A DNA stretch of 64,000 nt from Homoserinibacter gongjuensis (GCF_030161875.1 NZ_BSVA01000001.1:2108001-2172000); one strand, 5' to 3'. Counted from the first letter of the stretch, positions 1-8,031 are shown. A program made the numbers and translations. Notes: generated by a model not told the origin, from the sequence alone.

Positions 1-327
1 GTGATCCGCACCGAAGCGCGTCGGTACCCGGCCATCGACCGGATCGCGCGCGGGCTCGGCGGCGATATCGAGGTCGTGCCGCTGCCCATCCCGCTGCAGT
101 GTCGTGACGGCTTCGGCGAGGCCTACTTCGGCCGCCCCGAGATGCTGCTCGACCCCGCGGCGCGCCGAGCGAACTCCGCGTGGAGCTTCCTCGAGCCGGC
201 CGAGGCCGAACGTGCCGTCGACCATCTGGCGCGCGATCTCGCATCCGGAGCATGGGACGCGCGCTACGGCGAGCTGCGAACGCGCCCCACCTTCGACGGA
301 TCGCTCGTGCTCGTGGTGGCGCGCTGA
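1..327 (+). CDS. SAM-dependent methyltransferase, C-terminal part (gene cut by window edge)
   Basis: The frame is open from the first base to a TGA at 325-327 (108 codons), so the true start lies outside the window and the GTG at base 1 is only the first visible codon. The visible part has the layout of the C-terminal half of actinobacterial class I methyltransferases: a strand with VVPLPIPLQC, a DGFGEAYFGRPE segment, then a helix ending in a DLASGAWDARYG-type stretch and a final SLVLVVAR strand. The SAM-binding motifs would be upstream. Substrate cannot be told. It directly precedes the decayed copy of the phosphodiesterase gene, probably its original neighbour. Family assignment is by pattern only. 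Confidence 0.65.
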   Translation: MIRTEARRYPAIDRIARGLGGDIEVVPLPIPLQCRDGFGEAYFGRPEMLLDPAARRANSAWSFLEPAEAERAVDHLARDLASGAWDARYGELRTRPTFDGSLVLVVAR

Positions 328-346
328 CGGCGCCGCCGTCGGCGTG

Positions 347-584
347 ACGGATGCGGCGGCTACGCTCGCTGCATGGTGCAGCTCGGACAGCACGCCCCGC
401 CGATCCATGCGATCGCGCACATCAGCGACACCCACCTGCTCGGGGAGGGCGCCCGCTCTACGGCGCCGTCGACACCGACGCCCATGTCGAGCGCGCCCTC
501 GCCCAACTCGAGCGCAGTGGTGCGAACCCCGAGGCACGACGAGCGCGAGCCGTTCGCATCTATTCTCATGGTGGAGGAGCCCAC
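347..584 (+). pseudogene. decayed 5' copy of the cpdA-like phosphodiesterase gene
   Basis: This stretch is a near-copy of 3844-4200, the 5' end of the intact phosphodiesterase gene, including its TACGCT -10 box (361-366) and ATG (373). It differs by scattered substitutions, a frame break at 442-445, and loss of about 120 bases that correspond to 4034-4155 of the intact copy. Homology ends near 584, where unrelated sequence begins. It therefore looks like the original gene start, left behind when the island to its right arrived. No functional product is expected, because only the first residues and a short DEREPF segment of the metallophosphoesterase fold remain. Confidence 0.85.
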
Positions 585-604
585 TCGCGCTCGTAGGCTG
601 ATGC

Positions 605-790
605 CTCTTGCATCACCTTGGCGCCAGTCTCCATGACCGCGACGAGGTCAGTAATCGTGCGGAGGAGTCGGTCGACGTCAACGGCGACGATGGCGTCGAA
701 CCGAGCGCGCGACGCGTCGGCGAGCATCCCAGCCCACTCCGTACCCTCGCCGCGACTCGAGGTCACCGACGCATCATTGTCCGTCTAGGT
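605..790 (-). pseudogene. remnant of a serine recombinase
   Basis: Read on the minus strand, this piece carries a DNDAS motif, a GTEWAGMLADA segment, RFDAIVAVDVDRLLRT and a DLVAVMETGAKV helix, in the order found in the N-terminal catalytic domain of large serine recombinases (integrases and transposases). The nucleophile-bearing N-terminus and the DNA-binding C-terminus are absent, a stop codon lies just upstream of DNDAS, and the other end runs into the phosphodiesterase duplicate. It is probably a relic of the enzyme that placed the island between the two copies of that gene. The rest of 584-1030 shows nothing else I can support. Confidence 0.7.
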
Positions 791-1030
791 CGCCGCGAGG
801 ATAGAGCTTCGCGCGTCGCCGACGAGGTTCGGCCGAACTCGGCTTGCTCTCCCGCGAGGGAGCGATGCGTGAACGTGCGGGCGTCTGGGCGCGCGCAAGG
901 TGGTTGGTGCCGCGGCCGCACGAGGCCGTTATCGTTTCCGCCGCCGAATACGTCGGGGCGCTGGGGCGCCGGCGCGACGCGGTGTATCGTGCGATCAAAT
1001 GCCTTGCCGTTCTGTGTTCCAGATCCACCG

Positions 1031-1794
1031 GTGGCGTACGTCAGCGTTCGGCGAAGCGCTCAAGGCAGGGATCTGAGCGTAGCGGACAGGGTTCGGCGTG
1101 TTCTTGCGACCGCTACGGCGATCATCGCTCTTGTCGGTGCTCTGTCCGGTTGCGCGGATCCTCACCCGGACGAGCCTCCCGGTTATCTCGTAGCCCTGAT
1201 CAACGCAACTGCACCGGATAACGATGTTTCGAGCACGCAATTCTGTACCGGCGTGCTCATAACTGAGACTGAGGTCCTAACAGCTGCTCATTGTCTACGT
1301 GATCGAGAATCACTCTCGATTGACGCCATCGTCGGCGCCAAGAACCTCTGCAATACCGGCCCCATACAAGGAGAGCGTGTGGGGGTCCAGTCGATGAACC
1401 TGAGTGATTCAGTCGACGCCGCGGTGCTCACTTTGAGCCGCGCTGTCGATCGCGCCCCCGCGGCAACTGATAGACCCGAGGCGGAAACTGGCTCTGTCGC
1501 GGTCGCGTGGGGTTGGGGAAAGGACTCGATGGGAGGCGTGGCGCCGTGCGACGCGGAGCCTAAGGAACTTGTAATCGTGTTGCCGTCAGCGTGCCTCGGT
1601 GCACCGGGCGCGGGCCCCGGCACGCTTTGTGGCATTCCCGCTGGCGATGCGAACACCTGCGAAGGGGACAGTGGAGGGCCGCTTGTCGGCCGCGATGGCT
1701 CCATCAAGGCAATAACTACGTCGGGACTTGGGTGTGGGCAAGACACGCAGGTGTCTACCTGAGTGTCGACGTCGCCCTTGCGGCGCTGCGCTAG
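1031..1794 (+). CDS. trypsin-like (S1) serine protease, predicted lipoprotein; frame break near the 3' end
   Basis: Secreted chymotrypsin-fold protease. All three catalytic residues are visible: His in LTAAHC, Asp in DSVDAAVLTL and Ser in CEGDSGGPLV. Starting at the GTG at 1031 gives a basic N-terminus, a hydrophobic run and a lipobox-like LSGC with the Cys at about residue 41, suggesting membrane anchoring; the start is uncertain because no clear ribosome binding site is seen. The frame as given stops at 1762, just after GLGCG. One extra G in the GGG at 1736-1738 restores the usual ending (ARHAGVYLSVDV, stop at 1794; 254 residues). Base composition is less GC-rich than the flanks, as in the rest of the island. 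Substrate unknown. Confidence 0.75.
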
Positions 1795-1833
1795 GCAATC
1801 GTGACGTGCACCCGTCGCATTCAAACGAACTGA

Positions 1834-2346
1834 CTAGGTGCAGGGCTCGGTCGAGAGCGTCAGACCCAAATGTGAGATGGTCTGGTACTGATCTCCATTG
1901 AAGGAATAGTTCACTCGAACGCCATCCAAGTGTCCTCCGCCTGCGCCCGTTGTGACACGGAGGACCATGTCGTAGGCGCCGTCCGTCGGAAGCTCGGCGT
2001 CAATGGCGGGCACCGCACGCCTCCAAGAATTGGGAGTCTGCCCGGTTGGCGGGAACGCATCCAGGAGCAGCCGTAGCCGATCCGCGGCTGGCATGACATA
2101 AACGCCGCCAAGCGCAACTCCGGATGCCCCCACGGGCTCAATCGAATTGAATACGATTCCGTCGGGAAGGTCGTCTGCCAAATTGATTCCCAAAGCGGCA
2201 TCAGCGAACTGCGGAACTGGCGCACAAACTCGGGTCTCTTCGTCCGAAAGCACGAGCGGTCCGTCGGTTCGAATTGAGCCACATGCAGACAGCAGGGTGG
2301 TGCTCGCCAGCGTAGCGAGCACCACCACACCAATGCGGTTTCTCAC
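1834..2346 (-). CDS. small predicted lipoprotein of unknown function
   Basis: 170 residues from a GTG at 2346 that overlaps the stop of the upstream gene as GTGA, so the two are probably co-translated. An upstream in-frame ATG at 2397 exists but would overlap that gene by 55 bases. From the GTG the protein begins VRNRIGVVVLATLAS and reaches a lipobox-like LSAC with Cys at about residue 22, a typical type II signal peptide. The mature part has no motif I recognise; it ends in a Thr/Gly-rich region with TGAGGGHLDGVRVNYSF, which looks like beta strands. No function can be given. The pairing with the larger secreted protein suggests that they act together at the surface. Confidence 0.7.
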   Translation of the reverse strand: MRNRIGVVVLATLASTTLLSACGSIRTDGPLVLSDEETRVCAPVPQFADAALGINLADDLPDGIVFNSIEPVGASGVALGGVYVMPAADRLRLLLDAFPPTGQTPNSWRRAVPAIDAELPTDGAYDMVLRVTTGAGGGHLDGVRVNYSFNGDQYQTISHLGLTLSTEPCT

Positions 2347-3521
2347 AGGAGTGAGATGAAGCCGGGAGTTCCGCCGGGGTACCCACTGACTCCGCACAGA
2401 TTCTTGCTGGACCCGGACGAGTTTGTGAACGCGACTTTCGTGGACGACGTGTAGCCGGTTCGCACGGAGAGGTCGATGCCGATATCCGCAATTAGCTTTG
2501 CCCCACTCGAGAAGGTGCCCGCGGTCGTGCTGCTCTTCGTTAACGTAGATCCATTTGCCAACGCCACGCAGTAGTTGGCGGGCGGTGCCGAGGTAACGCT
2601 TACGGCCGACCCGCCGGCAAAGCTGGACGCGCGCACCTTGTACGCATAAATGTCACTCGGATCATATGAGCCGCCGATGGGATAGCACCATTGGGCATAT
2701 TTGCCGTAAACGTAGTACGTCTTGTAGAGGCGTCCACCGGTGCCGCCGGCGAATGAGACGGTGGTCGTCGAAGAGAGCGAAATGCTGCCAGAAGCTGAGT
2801 AGGAGCCATAGACACCGGTCATCGACAGCCCTACGCCGAGGGTCGACGAGGACCCGCTCGTGTATGTCAAAGAACCTGTACGACCGGCTCCGGCTGTGTA
2901 GGTCTGGCCGATTGCCACGGCCCGTGTGCCGTAGTTTGCGACCAGGGTCTCGCCACAAATTTGGGTCTTGTTGATGGGTCCCATGCGAGAGCCCTCGAGG
3001 TTGAGTACCGCATCGTTGGCTGGGAGAGAAACAAGATTCAACCCGACAAGGTCAGCGCGTTGCATGCGTGCCCCATTGAGTGCGTCCAACTCGCTGCTGA
3101 ACGAGAAGGCGGCATAGTATGCGCCGCTGATAGCTCGGATCTCGAAATTGACAACGCCGAGCGCCGACGCATAACGCTTCAGTTTCGAAGGCTCCGCCAA
3201 ACGCATCTCGAAATGACCGCTTTCATCGGTACGAGCTTTTGCGACGGGAGAGACCTGGATGGTGTCGCCCTCCTTCAGCGTTCGCATTACCTCCTCGGCT
3301 GGATATGCAACGAGTTCGACGGTTGCGCCTTCTGGGAAGGCGTGGCCGTCTGGGCTCGTGACGTTGCCGGAGCTGACGACGGAACTCGTGAGCATCGAGG
3401 AGTCAACTACGCTCGGTAGCCACTCATCGGGAGCAGGTGTTGCCGCTGCTGCCGGCTGCGCGAGACTCGCTATGAGGAGCGCACCCAGAAGCGCGCTCGC
3501 CGATCGATATGACTTGAGCAC
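2343..3521 (-). CDS. secreted protein of unknown function (392 aa)
   Basis: Begins MLKSYRSASALLGALLIASLAQPAAAA, a clear Sec signal peptide with a likely AxA cleavage site around residue 27. The first half of the mature protein includes a region that could be a carboxypeptidase-regulatory-like (Cna-B-type) beta sandwich (GHAFPEGATVELVAYPAEE, then TDESGHFEMRLAEPS). The second half is rich in Ser, Thr, Gly and Tyr with four scattered Cys, typical of an extracellular beta-rich or adhesive protein. No enzyme motif is seen. It overlaps the downstream lipoprotein gene by four bases and lies at the right end of the island. Function unknown; similar multi-domain exported proteins occur patchily in actinobacteria. 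Confidence 0.7.
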   Translation of the reverse strand: MLKSYRSASALLGALLIASLAQPAAAATPAPDEWLPSVVDSSMLTSSVVSSGNVTSPDGHAFPEGATVELVAYPAEEVMRTLKEGDTIQVSPVAKARTDESGHFEMRLAEPSKLKRYASALGVVNFEIRAISGAYYAAFSFSSELDALNGARMQRADLVGLNLVSLPANDAVLNLEGSRMGPINKTQICGETLVANYGTRAVAIGQTYTAGAGRTGSLTYTSGSSSTLGVGLSMTGVYGSYSASGSISLSSTTTVSFAGGTGGRLYKTYYVYGKYAQWCYPIGGSYDPSDIYAYKVRASSFAGGSAVSVTSAPPANYCVALANGSTLTKSSTTAGTFSSGAKLIADIGIDLSVRTGYTSSTKVAFTNSSGSSKNLCGVSGYPGGTPGFISLL

Positions 3522-3857
3522 TGAAGTGCCTTTCGCTCATTCGATGGTCGGGCACCTCGATTCGGGTGATCTGAAACTACCCTCGGCGGGAATGTACTCT
3601 CGCGATCGCAGGCAATGCAAGCAGTTCTCAGGTGCGGGTACACGGAGGCGCCTCGCTCAAGAGCGGGCCCCTTCTCGAAGCTCACAGGCCGGTCCTTACA
3701 TTTCGGTCGAAGGAGCAGGCCTTCGACCGTCACCTTGGCGCGAGCATTGCCCCCGAACTGGGGTAGGCCAAGCGGCCTCGATCGACCGGTAACTGGGTGG
3801 CTCCTTATGTAGGAGCGACCCGATCGAGTCGCCAACGTGTTCCGCGGATGCGGCGGC
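3522..3857. other. intergenic right end of the island, with two strong hairpins
   Basis: No gene is seen. The stretch must hold the promoter of the minus-strand operon ending at 3521. It contains a perfect 10-bp stem with a 6-base loop at 3704-3729 (CGGTCGAAGG / CCTTCGACCG) and a second inverted repeat at 3795-3821 (GGGT-GCTCCT / AGGAGC-ACCC, loop TATGT), which lies about 25 bases from the point where the phosphodiesterase duplication starts (about 3844). These could be terminators or the folded end of the mobile element; the sequence alone does not decide. Confidence 0.5.
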
Positions 3858-3863
3858 TACGCT
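3858..3863 (+). promoter_or_regulatory. -10 box TACGCT, leaderless start of the phosphodiesterase gene
   Basis: The hexamer ends six bases before the ATG at 3870, so transcription would begin at or next to the start codon. No ribosome binding site is present. The same box is kept in the decayed copy at 361-366. Confidence 0.55.
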
Positions 3864-3869
3864 CGCTGC

Positions 3870-4793
3870 ATGGTGCAGCTCGGACAGCACGCTCCGCCGA
3901 TCCACGCGATCGCGCACATCAGCGACACCCACCTGCTCGGAGGCGGGCGCCCGCTCTACGGCGCCGTCGGCACCGACGCCCACGTCGAACGCGCCTTCGC
4001 CCAACTCGAGCGCAGTGGTGCGAACCCCGAGGCCATCGTCATCACCGGCGACCTCACCGACCTCGGGGAGCCCGATGCCTACGAGCGGCTGAAGGCACTC
4101 GTCGAACCGGCTGCCGAGCGCATGAGGTCACGCATCATCTGGGTCATGGGCAACCACGACGAGCGCGAGCCGTTCGCATCAATCCTCCTGGGGGAGGAGC
4201 CCACCGCCGCACCGCAGGACCGTGTGTACGACGTGGGCGGGCTGCGCATCATCGCCCTCGACTCCTCCGTGCCCGGCTACCACCACGGCGACCTCGAACC
4301 CGCCCAGCTCGAATGGCTCCGCGACCAGCTCGCCACCCCCGCGCCGCACGGCACCCTGCTGGCGCTGCACCATCCACCGATCCCGACGCCCGTCGAACTC
4401 ATGGCGATCATCGAGCTCGACCACCAGGCCGAGCTCGCCGAGGTGCTGCGCGGCAGCGACGTGCGCGCGATCCTCGCCGGGCACCTGCACTACTCGACCT
4501 CCGGAACCTTCGCCGGCATCCCGGTGTCCGTCGCGGCCGCCACCTGCTACACGATCGACTCGAGCGCCGAGCCGGGCACGCTCGCCGGCGTCGACGGCGG
4601 GCAGACCTTCAACCTCGTGCACGTCTACGACGACCAGGTCGTGCACTCCATCGTCCCCCTCGGCGACGCGCGCCGGGTGGCCGGATTCTCGGGCGCATTT
4701 CTCGACGCGCTCGCGGCCATGACGCCCGAGGAGCGGCGCGAGGCGTTCTCGAGCAAGGCGTCGACGTTCCAGCTGCCGCCGCTCACAGACTGA
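3870..4793 (+). CDS. metallophosphoesterase, cpdA-like cyclic nucleotide phosphodiesterase
   Basis: 307 residues, intact. Calcineurin-like metallophosphoesterase fold with the expected metal-binding motifs in order: ISDTHL (D-x-H) near residue 19, GDLTD (GDxxD) near 60, GNHDE (GNHD/E) near 98, then LHHPP and GHLH toward the C-terminus. This spacing matches class III cyclic-nucleotide phosphodiesterases (CpdA/Icc), which hydrolyse cAMP or related phosphodiesters. The ATG at 3870 is preferred over the GTG at 3837 because of the -10 box six bases upstream and the conserved start in the decayed copy. Its 5' part is duplicated at 347-584, so the intact gene sits immediately right of the island and left of xerC. 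Confidence 0.85.
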   Translation: MVQLGQHAPPIHAIAHISDTHLLGGGRPLYGAVGTDAHVERAFAQLERSGANPEAIVITGDLTDLGEPDAYERLKALVEPAAERMRSRIIWVMGNHDEREPFASILLGEEPTAAPQDRVYDVGGLRIIALDSSVPGYHHGDLEPAQLEWLRDQLATPAPHGTLLALHHPPIPTPVELMAIIELDHQAELAEVLRGSDVRAILAGHLHYSTSGTFAGIPVSVAAATCYTIDSSAEPGTLAGVDGGQTFNLVHVYDDQVVHSIVPLGDARRVAGFSGAFLDALAAMTPEERREAFSSKASTFQLPPLTD

Positions 4794-4801
4794 GCTGAGA
4801 C

Positions 4802-4852
4802 GGCGGCTTCGAGACGCGCATCACTGCGCGATGCGCTCCTCAGCCACCTGAG
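4802..4852 (-). repeat. interspersed hairpin repeat (REP-like), copy 1
   Basis: On the minus strand this reads GGTGGCTGAGGAGCGC...GCGCGTCTCGAAGCC, the same layout as the other four copies in the window: GGTTGAGGAGC, a short GC hairpin, then CGTCTCGAAACC. It sits directly behind the stop of the phosphodiesterase gene. Confidence 0.65.
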
Positions 4853-4880
4853 TCCGCACCCGCTCGCTGAGGGCACCGTC

Positions 4881-4980
4881 CGCCCGCCGCGGATGAGCGC
4901 CGCGCGCAGCGCACCGCCTGCGGATGAGTGCCGCGCGCAGCGCACCGCCCGCCGCGGATCGAGTGCCGCGCGCAGCGCGG
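4881..4980 (+). repeat. three tandem GC-rich units of about 31-34 bp
   Basis: Three consecutive imperfect copies of a unit containing GCGGATGAG or GCGGATCGAG followed by TGCCGCGCGCAGCGC, with slightly variable spacing (CGCC-CGCC or CGCC-T between units). There are no unique spacers, so it is not a CRISPR. It lies between the REP-like repeat and the xerC start and may be an amplified fragment of the same repeat family (shared GCGCAGCG core). Confidence 0.7.
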
Positions 4981-5018
4981 TGTGTCGAGATCGACGCCGC
5001 CAGTGCGACCATGGCCGC

Positions 5019-5923
5019 ATGGAGCTGCGCGCCGCCGTCGAGGCCTACCTCGCTGCGCTCACACACGAGCGCGGCTACTCGCCGCACACCGTGCGCGCCT
5101 ACGGCATCGACCTCGCCGACCTCGTCGGCTTCGCCGAGGCGCTCGGCCAGCCGGATGCGGCATCCCTCGACCTCGAGACCTTGCGTGACTGGGTCTGGCG
5201 CGGTTCGCAAGCGGGGCTGGCGGCATCCACTCTCGGTCGACGCGTCTCGTCGGCGCGGTCCTTCACCTCATGGCTCACCCGCCAAGGCGTCATCGCCGCC
5301 GACCCCGGCCTGCGGCTCCGCACTCCGCGGGCGGGGCGCCGCCTGCCCCGTGTGCTCACGCGCGGCCAGATGGACAGCATTCTCGAGCGCCTGCACGCCG
5401 CTGCGGGAGAGGGGAGCCTGGCGCCCTGCGTGACGTCGCGATCATCGAGCTTCTCTACGCCTCGGCCGTTCGCGTGAGCGAACTCGTGGGTCTCGACATC
5501 GACGACGTCGACCGTTCCGCGCGCACCGTGCGGGTGCTCGGCAAGGGCGCCAAGGAGCGCGTCGTGCCCTACGGCGGGCCTGCCGCCCACGCCCTCGACG
5601 ACTACCTCGATCGCGGGCGTCCGCACCTCGCGGGCGAGGCATCCGGCGCGGCGTTGCTGCTGGGTGCCCGCGGTCGACGCCTCGGCACCCGCGCGGTGTA
5701 CGAGCTCGTGGCTCGAGAGCTCAGCGAGCTGCCCGGCTCCGGTCCGGCCGGTCCGCACGCCCTGCGGCACACTGCGGCGACGCACCTGCTCGACGGCGGC
5801 GCCGATCTGCGCATCGTGCAGGAGCTGCTCGGCCACGCGAGCCTCGCCACGACGCAGCTCTACACGCACGTGTCGACGGAGCGGCTGCGGGAGAGCTACC
5901 GACTCGCGCATCCCCGCGCCTGA
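5019..5923 (+). CDS. xerC: tyrosine recombinase XerC (one frame break)
   Basis: Site-specific recombinase that resolves chromosome dimers at dif together with XerD. The N-terminal SAM-like core-binding domain ([20 protein letters not shown]) fills about residues 1-90. The catalytic domain shows Arg in [11 protein letters not shown], the [12 protein letters not shown] box, [10 protein letters not shown] and the Tyr nucleophile in LYTHVS. The start chosen is the ATG at 5019, giving 301 residues. The sequence breaks at 5411-5414: GAGGGGAGCC needs a fifth G to continue as [15 protein letters not shown] position shortly before an M23 peptidase gene and rpsB is the usual one for xerC in this group of bacteria. 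Confidence 0.85.
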
Positions 5924-5938
5924 AGCGCGAGCGAGCGG

Positions 5939-6238
5939 TCAGGGCCCCGCGAGCGTCTCGGCCCGAGCCTTCGCGTGCTCGTCGGCCGTGATGACACCTC
6001 GTGCGTGCAGATCGTCGAGTTCGGCGAGTCGGGCCTCGAGGCTCGGCCGGGGAGCGAGCAGTTCCGAGTCCATGGCGCGTGCCGCGAGCTCCGTCTGCAT
6101 CGTGAGCGGGTCGTGCCCGAGTTCCCGCGCCTTGGCGGCGTTCCGGCTGATCATCACGACCATCACCACTGCCACCGCGATGATGAACAGCACCGCCAAG
6201 GCGAAGAAGATCACGAAGCCGGCACCGAGGATGTTCAT
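5939..6238 (-). CDS. membrane-anchored SHOCT-domain protein
   Basis: 99 residues from the ATG at 6238; an alternative ATG at 6256 adds six residues. A single transmembrane helix (about residues 5-30, GFVIFFALAVLFIIAVAVVMVVM) is followed by a polar linker and a C-terminal SHOCT module, SLEARLAELDDLHARGVITADEHAKAR, a short helical motif found at the ends of many small bacterial membrane proteins. SHOCT is thought to mediate oligomerisation or binding; no specific role can be given here. It converges on xerC with 15 bases between the stops. Confidence 0.75.
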   Translation of the reverse strand: MNILGAGFVIFFALAVLFIIAVAVVMVVMISRNAAKARELGHDPLTMQTELAARAMDSELLAPRPSLEARLAELDDLHARGVITADEHAKARAETLAGP

Positions 6239-6283
6239 CGCCCCATCATGACGCATCGCCTTCCGCGGGAACGCGAAGCGCCG

Positions 6284-6735
6284 TTACGGCGGCAGCAGCA
6301 CGGCTCGGGGCTGTCCGCCCAGAAACAGCAACGGCGACACGTACTCGCCGTGGATGCGCACCCCGAAGTGCAGGCATGCTCCGCTGGTGCAGTGGCTCGG
6401 AAGGAGCTCGCCGATCACCTGCCCACGCCGCACGACGTCACCTTCCTGCAGAGAGGTCACGACCGGCTCATAGCTCGAGAGCACACCGCCTCCCTGGTCG
6501 ATGGAGAGCACCGGGCGGTCCACCACGATCCCGGCGAAATGCACGATGCCGTCGGCCGGGGAACGCACCTCGTCGCCGGCAGCGGCACGGATATCGATGC
6601 CGCGATGGCCCGATGCGTAGGGGTGGCCGGCGCGAGATACGGTCGCGCGATCGGATGCGGTGCCGCGATCGGCCACGACCACAGCGCCGCGACCGCCAGG
6701 GCCGCGGTGGCGAGGCGACGAACGGGAACGTGCAT
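6284..6735 (-). CDS. secreted M23-family (LytM-type) peptidase-like protein (one frame break)
   Basis: Starts at the ATG at 6735 with a signal peptide (MHVPVRRLATAALAVAALWS) and, once the frame is joined, runs 150 residues. The peptidase M23 fold is visible: GHRGIDIRA holds the first metal ligands (H-x-x-x-D), and CLHFGVRIHG provides the terminal His. These proteins cut or bind peptidoglycan peptide cross-links; the middle GVLSSYEPV replaces the usual TTYAHL stretch, so activity is uncertain. The break is at 6620-6623, where the plus strand has GGGG; a fifth G joins RPYLAPAT to PYASGHRG. It lies between xerC and rpsB, a common place for this gene. Confidence 0.75.
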
Positions 6736-6825
6736 GCCCGCATCCTGCTCCCGTCCGCACGCGTGGCCGCGGCCGCCCGCAGGCATCCGCGAAGAACCCG
6801 TGCCGCGCGCGGCGGGGAGGAGACG

Positions 6826-7656
6826 TCAGAACAACTCGCCCACCGCCCGTGCGAACAGTTCATCGACATCGCACGCGAGCCCGCGCCGTGCGAACCACGT
6901 GCACACGTTGCGGCAGTCGCGCTCGAGCAGAGCCATGCCGTTGGGGTTGGCGACGACGTCGACGAGCTGGGGAAGATCGATCACGACGACGCGCCCGCGA
7001 TCCACGAGCAGGTTGTAGGGCGAGAGATCCCCGTGGGCGCATCCGGCCCGGGCGAACCCCAGCACGATGTCCACCACCTGCGCGAAGAGGTCGGCGAGCT
7101 CACGGCCCACAGCATCCGACTGTGCGAGCCGCGGTGCCGTTTCACCGTCGTCGCCGATGAACTCGAGCAGCAGCTCGGTGCCGTTCACCTGCACGGGATA
7201 GGGCACCGGGATGCCGAGCTCATACGCCCGCGAGAGCGCGGCGAACTCCGCGTACGACCAGGCGACGGCCGCGACCGAGCGCCCGTAGGCGGTTCCGCGT
7301 TCCACCGCCCGTTGGTCGCGCGAGCGCCGCTCGATGCGGCCCTCCCGGTAGACGCTCGAGCGGTGGAAATCGCTGCGCTCGGCCGATCGATAGCGCTTGG
7401 CCGCCAGCAGCACCGTCTGCGCCGGCTCGTCGGGCACCGCGCGCTCGAGGAGGAACACGTCGGCCTCCTTGCCCGTCTTCAGGATGCCGAGCTCGGTGTC
7501 GATCGCCGCGGCTGAGGTGACGATCCAGTCCGGCCACGGCTGCGGGCCGCGCTCGGACGGGGTGATGGCCGGCCAGGTCGACCAGCGCTGTCCGTCGCCG
7601 GGTTCGGCGTCGGAGAAGGTGGGAACGACGAAGTCGTCGCCGAAGAAGTTGTTCAC
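6826..7656 (-). CDS. RIO-type serine/threonine protein kinase
   Basis: 276 residues from the GTG at 7656, which follows GGAG at a suitable distance; longer in-frame starts would run through the leader ORF. Kinase motifs are clear: nucleotide-binding LKTGKEADVFLLE, the ATP-anchoring Lys in LAAKRYR, catalytic loop GCAHGDLSPYNLLV, and the metal-binding IDLPQLVD that replaces DFG in RIO kinases. RIO1-like proteins exist in many actinobacteria, but their bacterial substrates are not established. Its start codon and ribosome binding site sit inside or next to a strong hairpin, and a 20-codon ORF lies immediately upstream, suggesting translational coupling. Confidence 0.85.
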   Translation of the reverse strand: MNNFFGDDFVVPTFSDAEPGDGQRWSTWPAITPSERGPQPWPDWIVTSAAAIDTELGILKTGKEADVFLLERAVPDEPAQTVLLAAKRYRSAERSDFHRSSVYREGRIERRSRDQRAVERGTAYGRSVAAVAWSYAEFAALSRAYELGIPVPYPVQVNGTELLLEFIGDDGETAPRLAQSDAVGRELADLFAQVVDIVLGFARAGCAHGDLSPYNLLVDRGRVVVIDLPQLVDVVANPNGMALLERDCRNVCTWFARRGLACDVDELFARAVGELF

Positions 7657-7684
7657 GTGGTGGCTCCGGATCGGAGACCACCAC
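7657..7684 (-). promoter_or_regulatory. hairpin sequestering the RIO kinase ribosome binding site
   Basis: The RNA would fold as GUGGUGG-U-CUCCG, loop AUC, CGGAG-CCACCAC: 12 base pairs with one bulged U. The only candidate Shine-Dalgarno (GGAG) is in the 3' arm and the GUG start codon follows the stem directly. A ribosome ending on the leader ORF (stop at 7688-7690) would cover the 5' arm and free the site. Confidence 0.6.
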
Positions 7685-7687
7685 AGG

Positions 7688-7750
7688 TCAGTAGGCGGTG
7701 GCCTCGAAGATGAGGGTCGGGTCGTCAGGCACGACAAAGACGGTGCGCAT
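7688..7750 (-). CDS. 20-codon leader ORF upstream of the RIO kinase
   Basis: ATG at 7750, TGA ending at 7688, product MRTVFVVPDDPTLIFEATAY. It is preceded by a near-perfect ribosome binding site (GGAAGGAGG, about six bases before the ATG), much stronger than most in the window, so it is almost certainly translated. Its stop codon is three bases before the hairpin that hides the kinase start site, and only 31 bases separate it from the kinase GTG. It could be a regulatory leader peptide or a small functional protein; nothing in the sequence shows a transmembrane segment. I know of no described family. Confidence 0.6.
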   Translation of the reverse strand: MRTVFVVPDDPTLIFEATAY

Positions 7751-7835
7751 CGAGTCCTCCTTCCCTCACAGAGCCGCGGGCCATCCGGGCCGCCTCAGCA
7801 TAGACCCGTGGCGCGCGCGTGTACACCCGCGCTGC

Positions 7836-8031
7836 TACACTGAGGTCAGCACCCGCATCGCGCGGGTGACTTCGCGTGCCCATCGCACACGGTCCACATC
7901 CTTCAGTCCGCCTCGAACGAGGCAGCGGATGTTGCGCCGGGGCACCAGGGATCGCGACCGGCCGGTCGCGGCAGACAACTGAGAAAACAGCGGGACGGCT
8001 CTGCCGTGCCCGCGAGAGAAGGAGAACGGCC
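7836..8031 (+). promoter_or_regulatory. rpsB promoter and structured 5' leader
   Basis: A TACACT hexamer (7836-7841) is the best -10 candidate and implies a leader of about 180 bases. The leader holds several inverted repeats: GCCTCG-AA-CGAGGC near 7909, CGACCGGCCGGTCG near 7956, and GCGGG-ACGG / CCGT-G-CCCGC at 7989-8013, followed by AGAAGGAG before the ATG. Ribosomal protein S2 often represses its own mRNA through such leaders; that this one does so is inference. Confidence 0.45.

Noticed and set aside
1031-1794. The trypsin-like gene as a true pseudogene
   Set aside because: All catalytic residues are intact and one base restores a normal C-terminus; the same kind of single-base loss affects many essential genes in the window.
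4881-4980. Possible short CRISPR array
   Set aside because: Units are adjacent, imperfect and without unique spacers; no cas gene is in the window.
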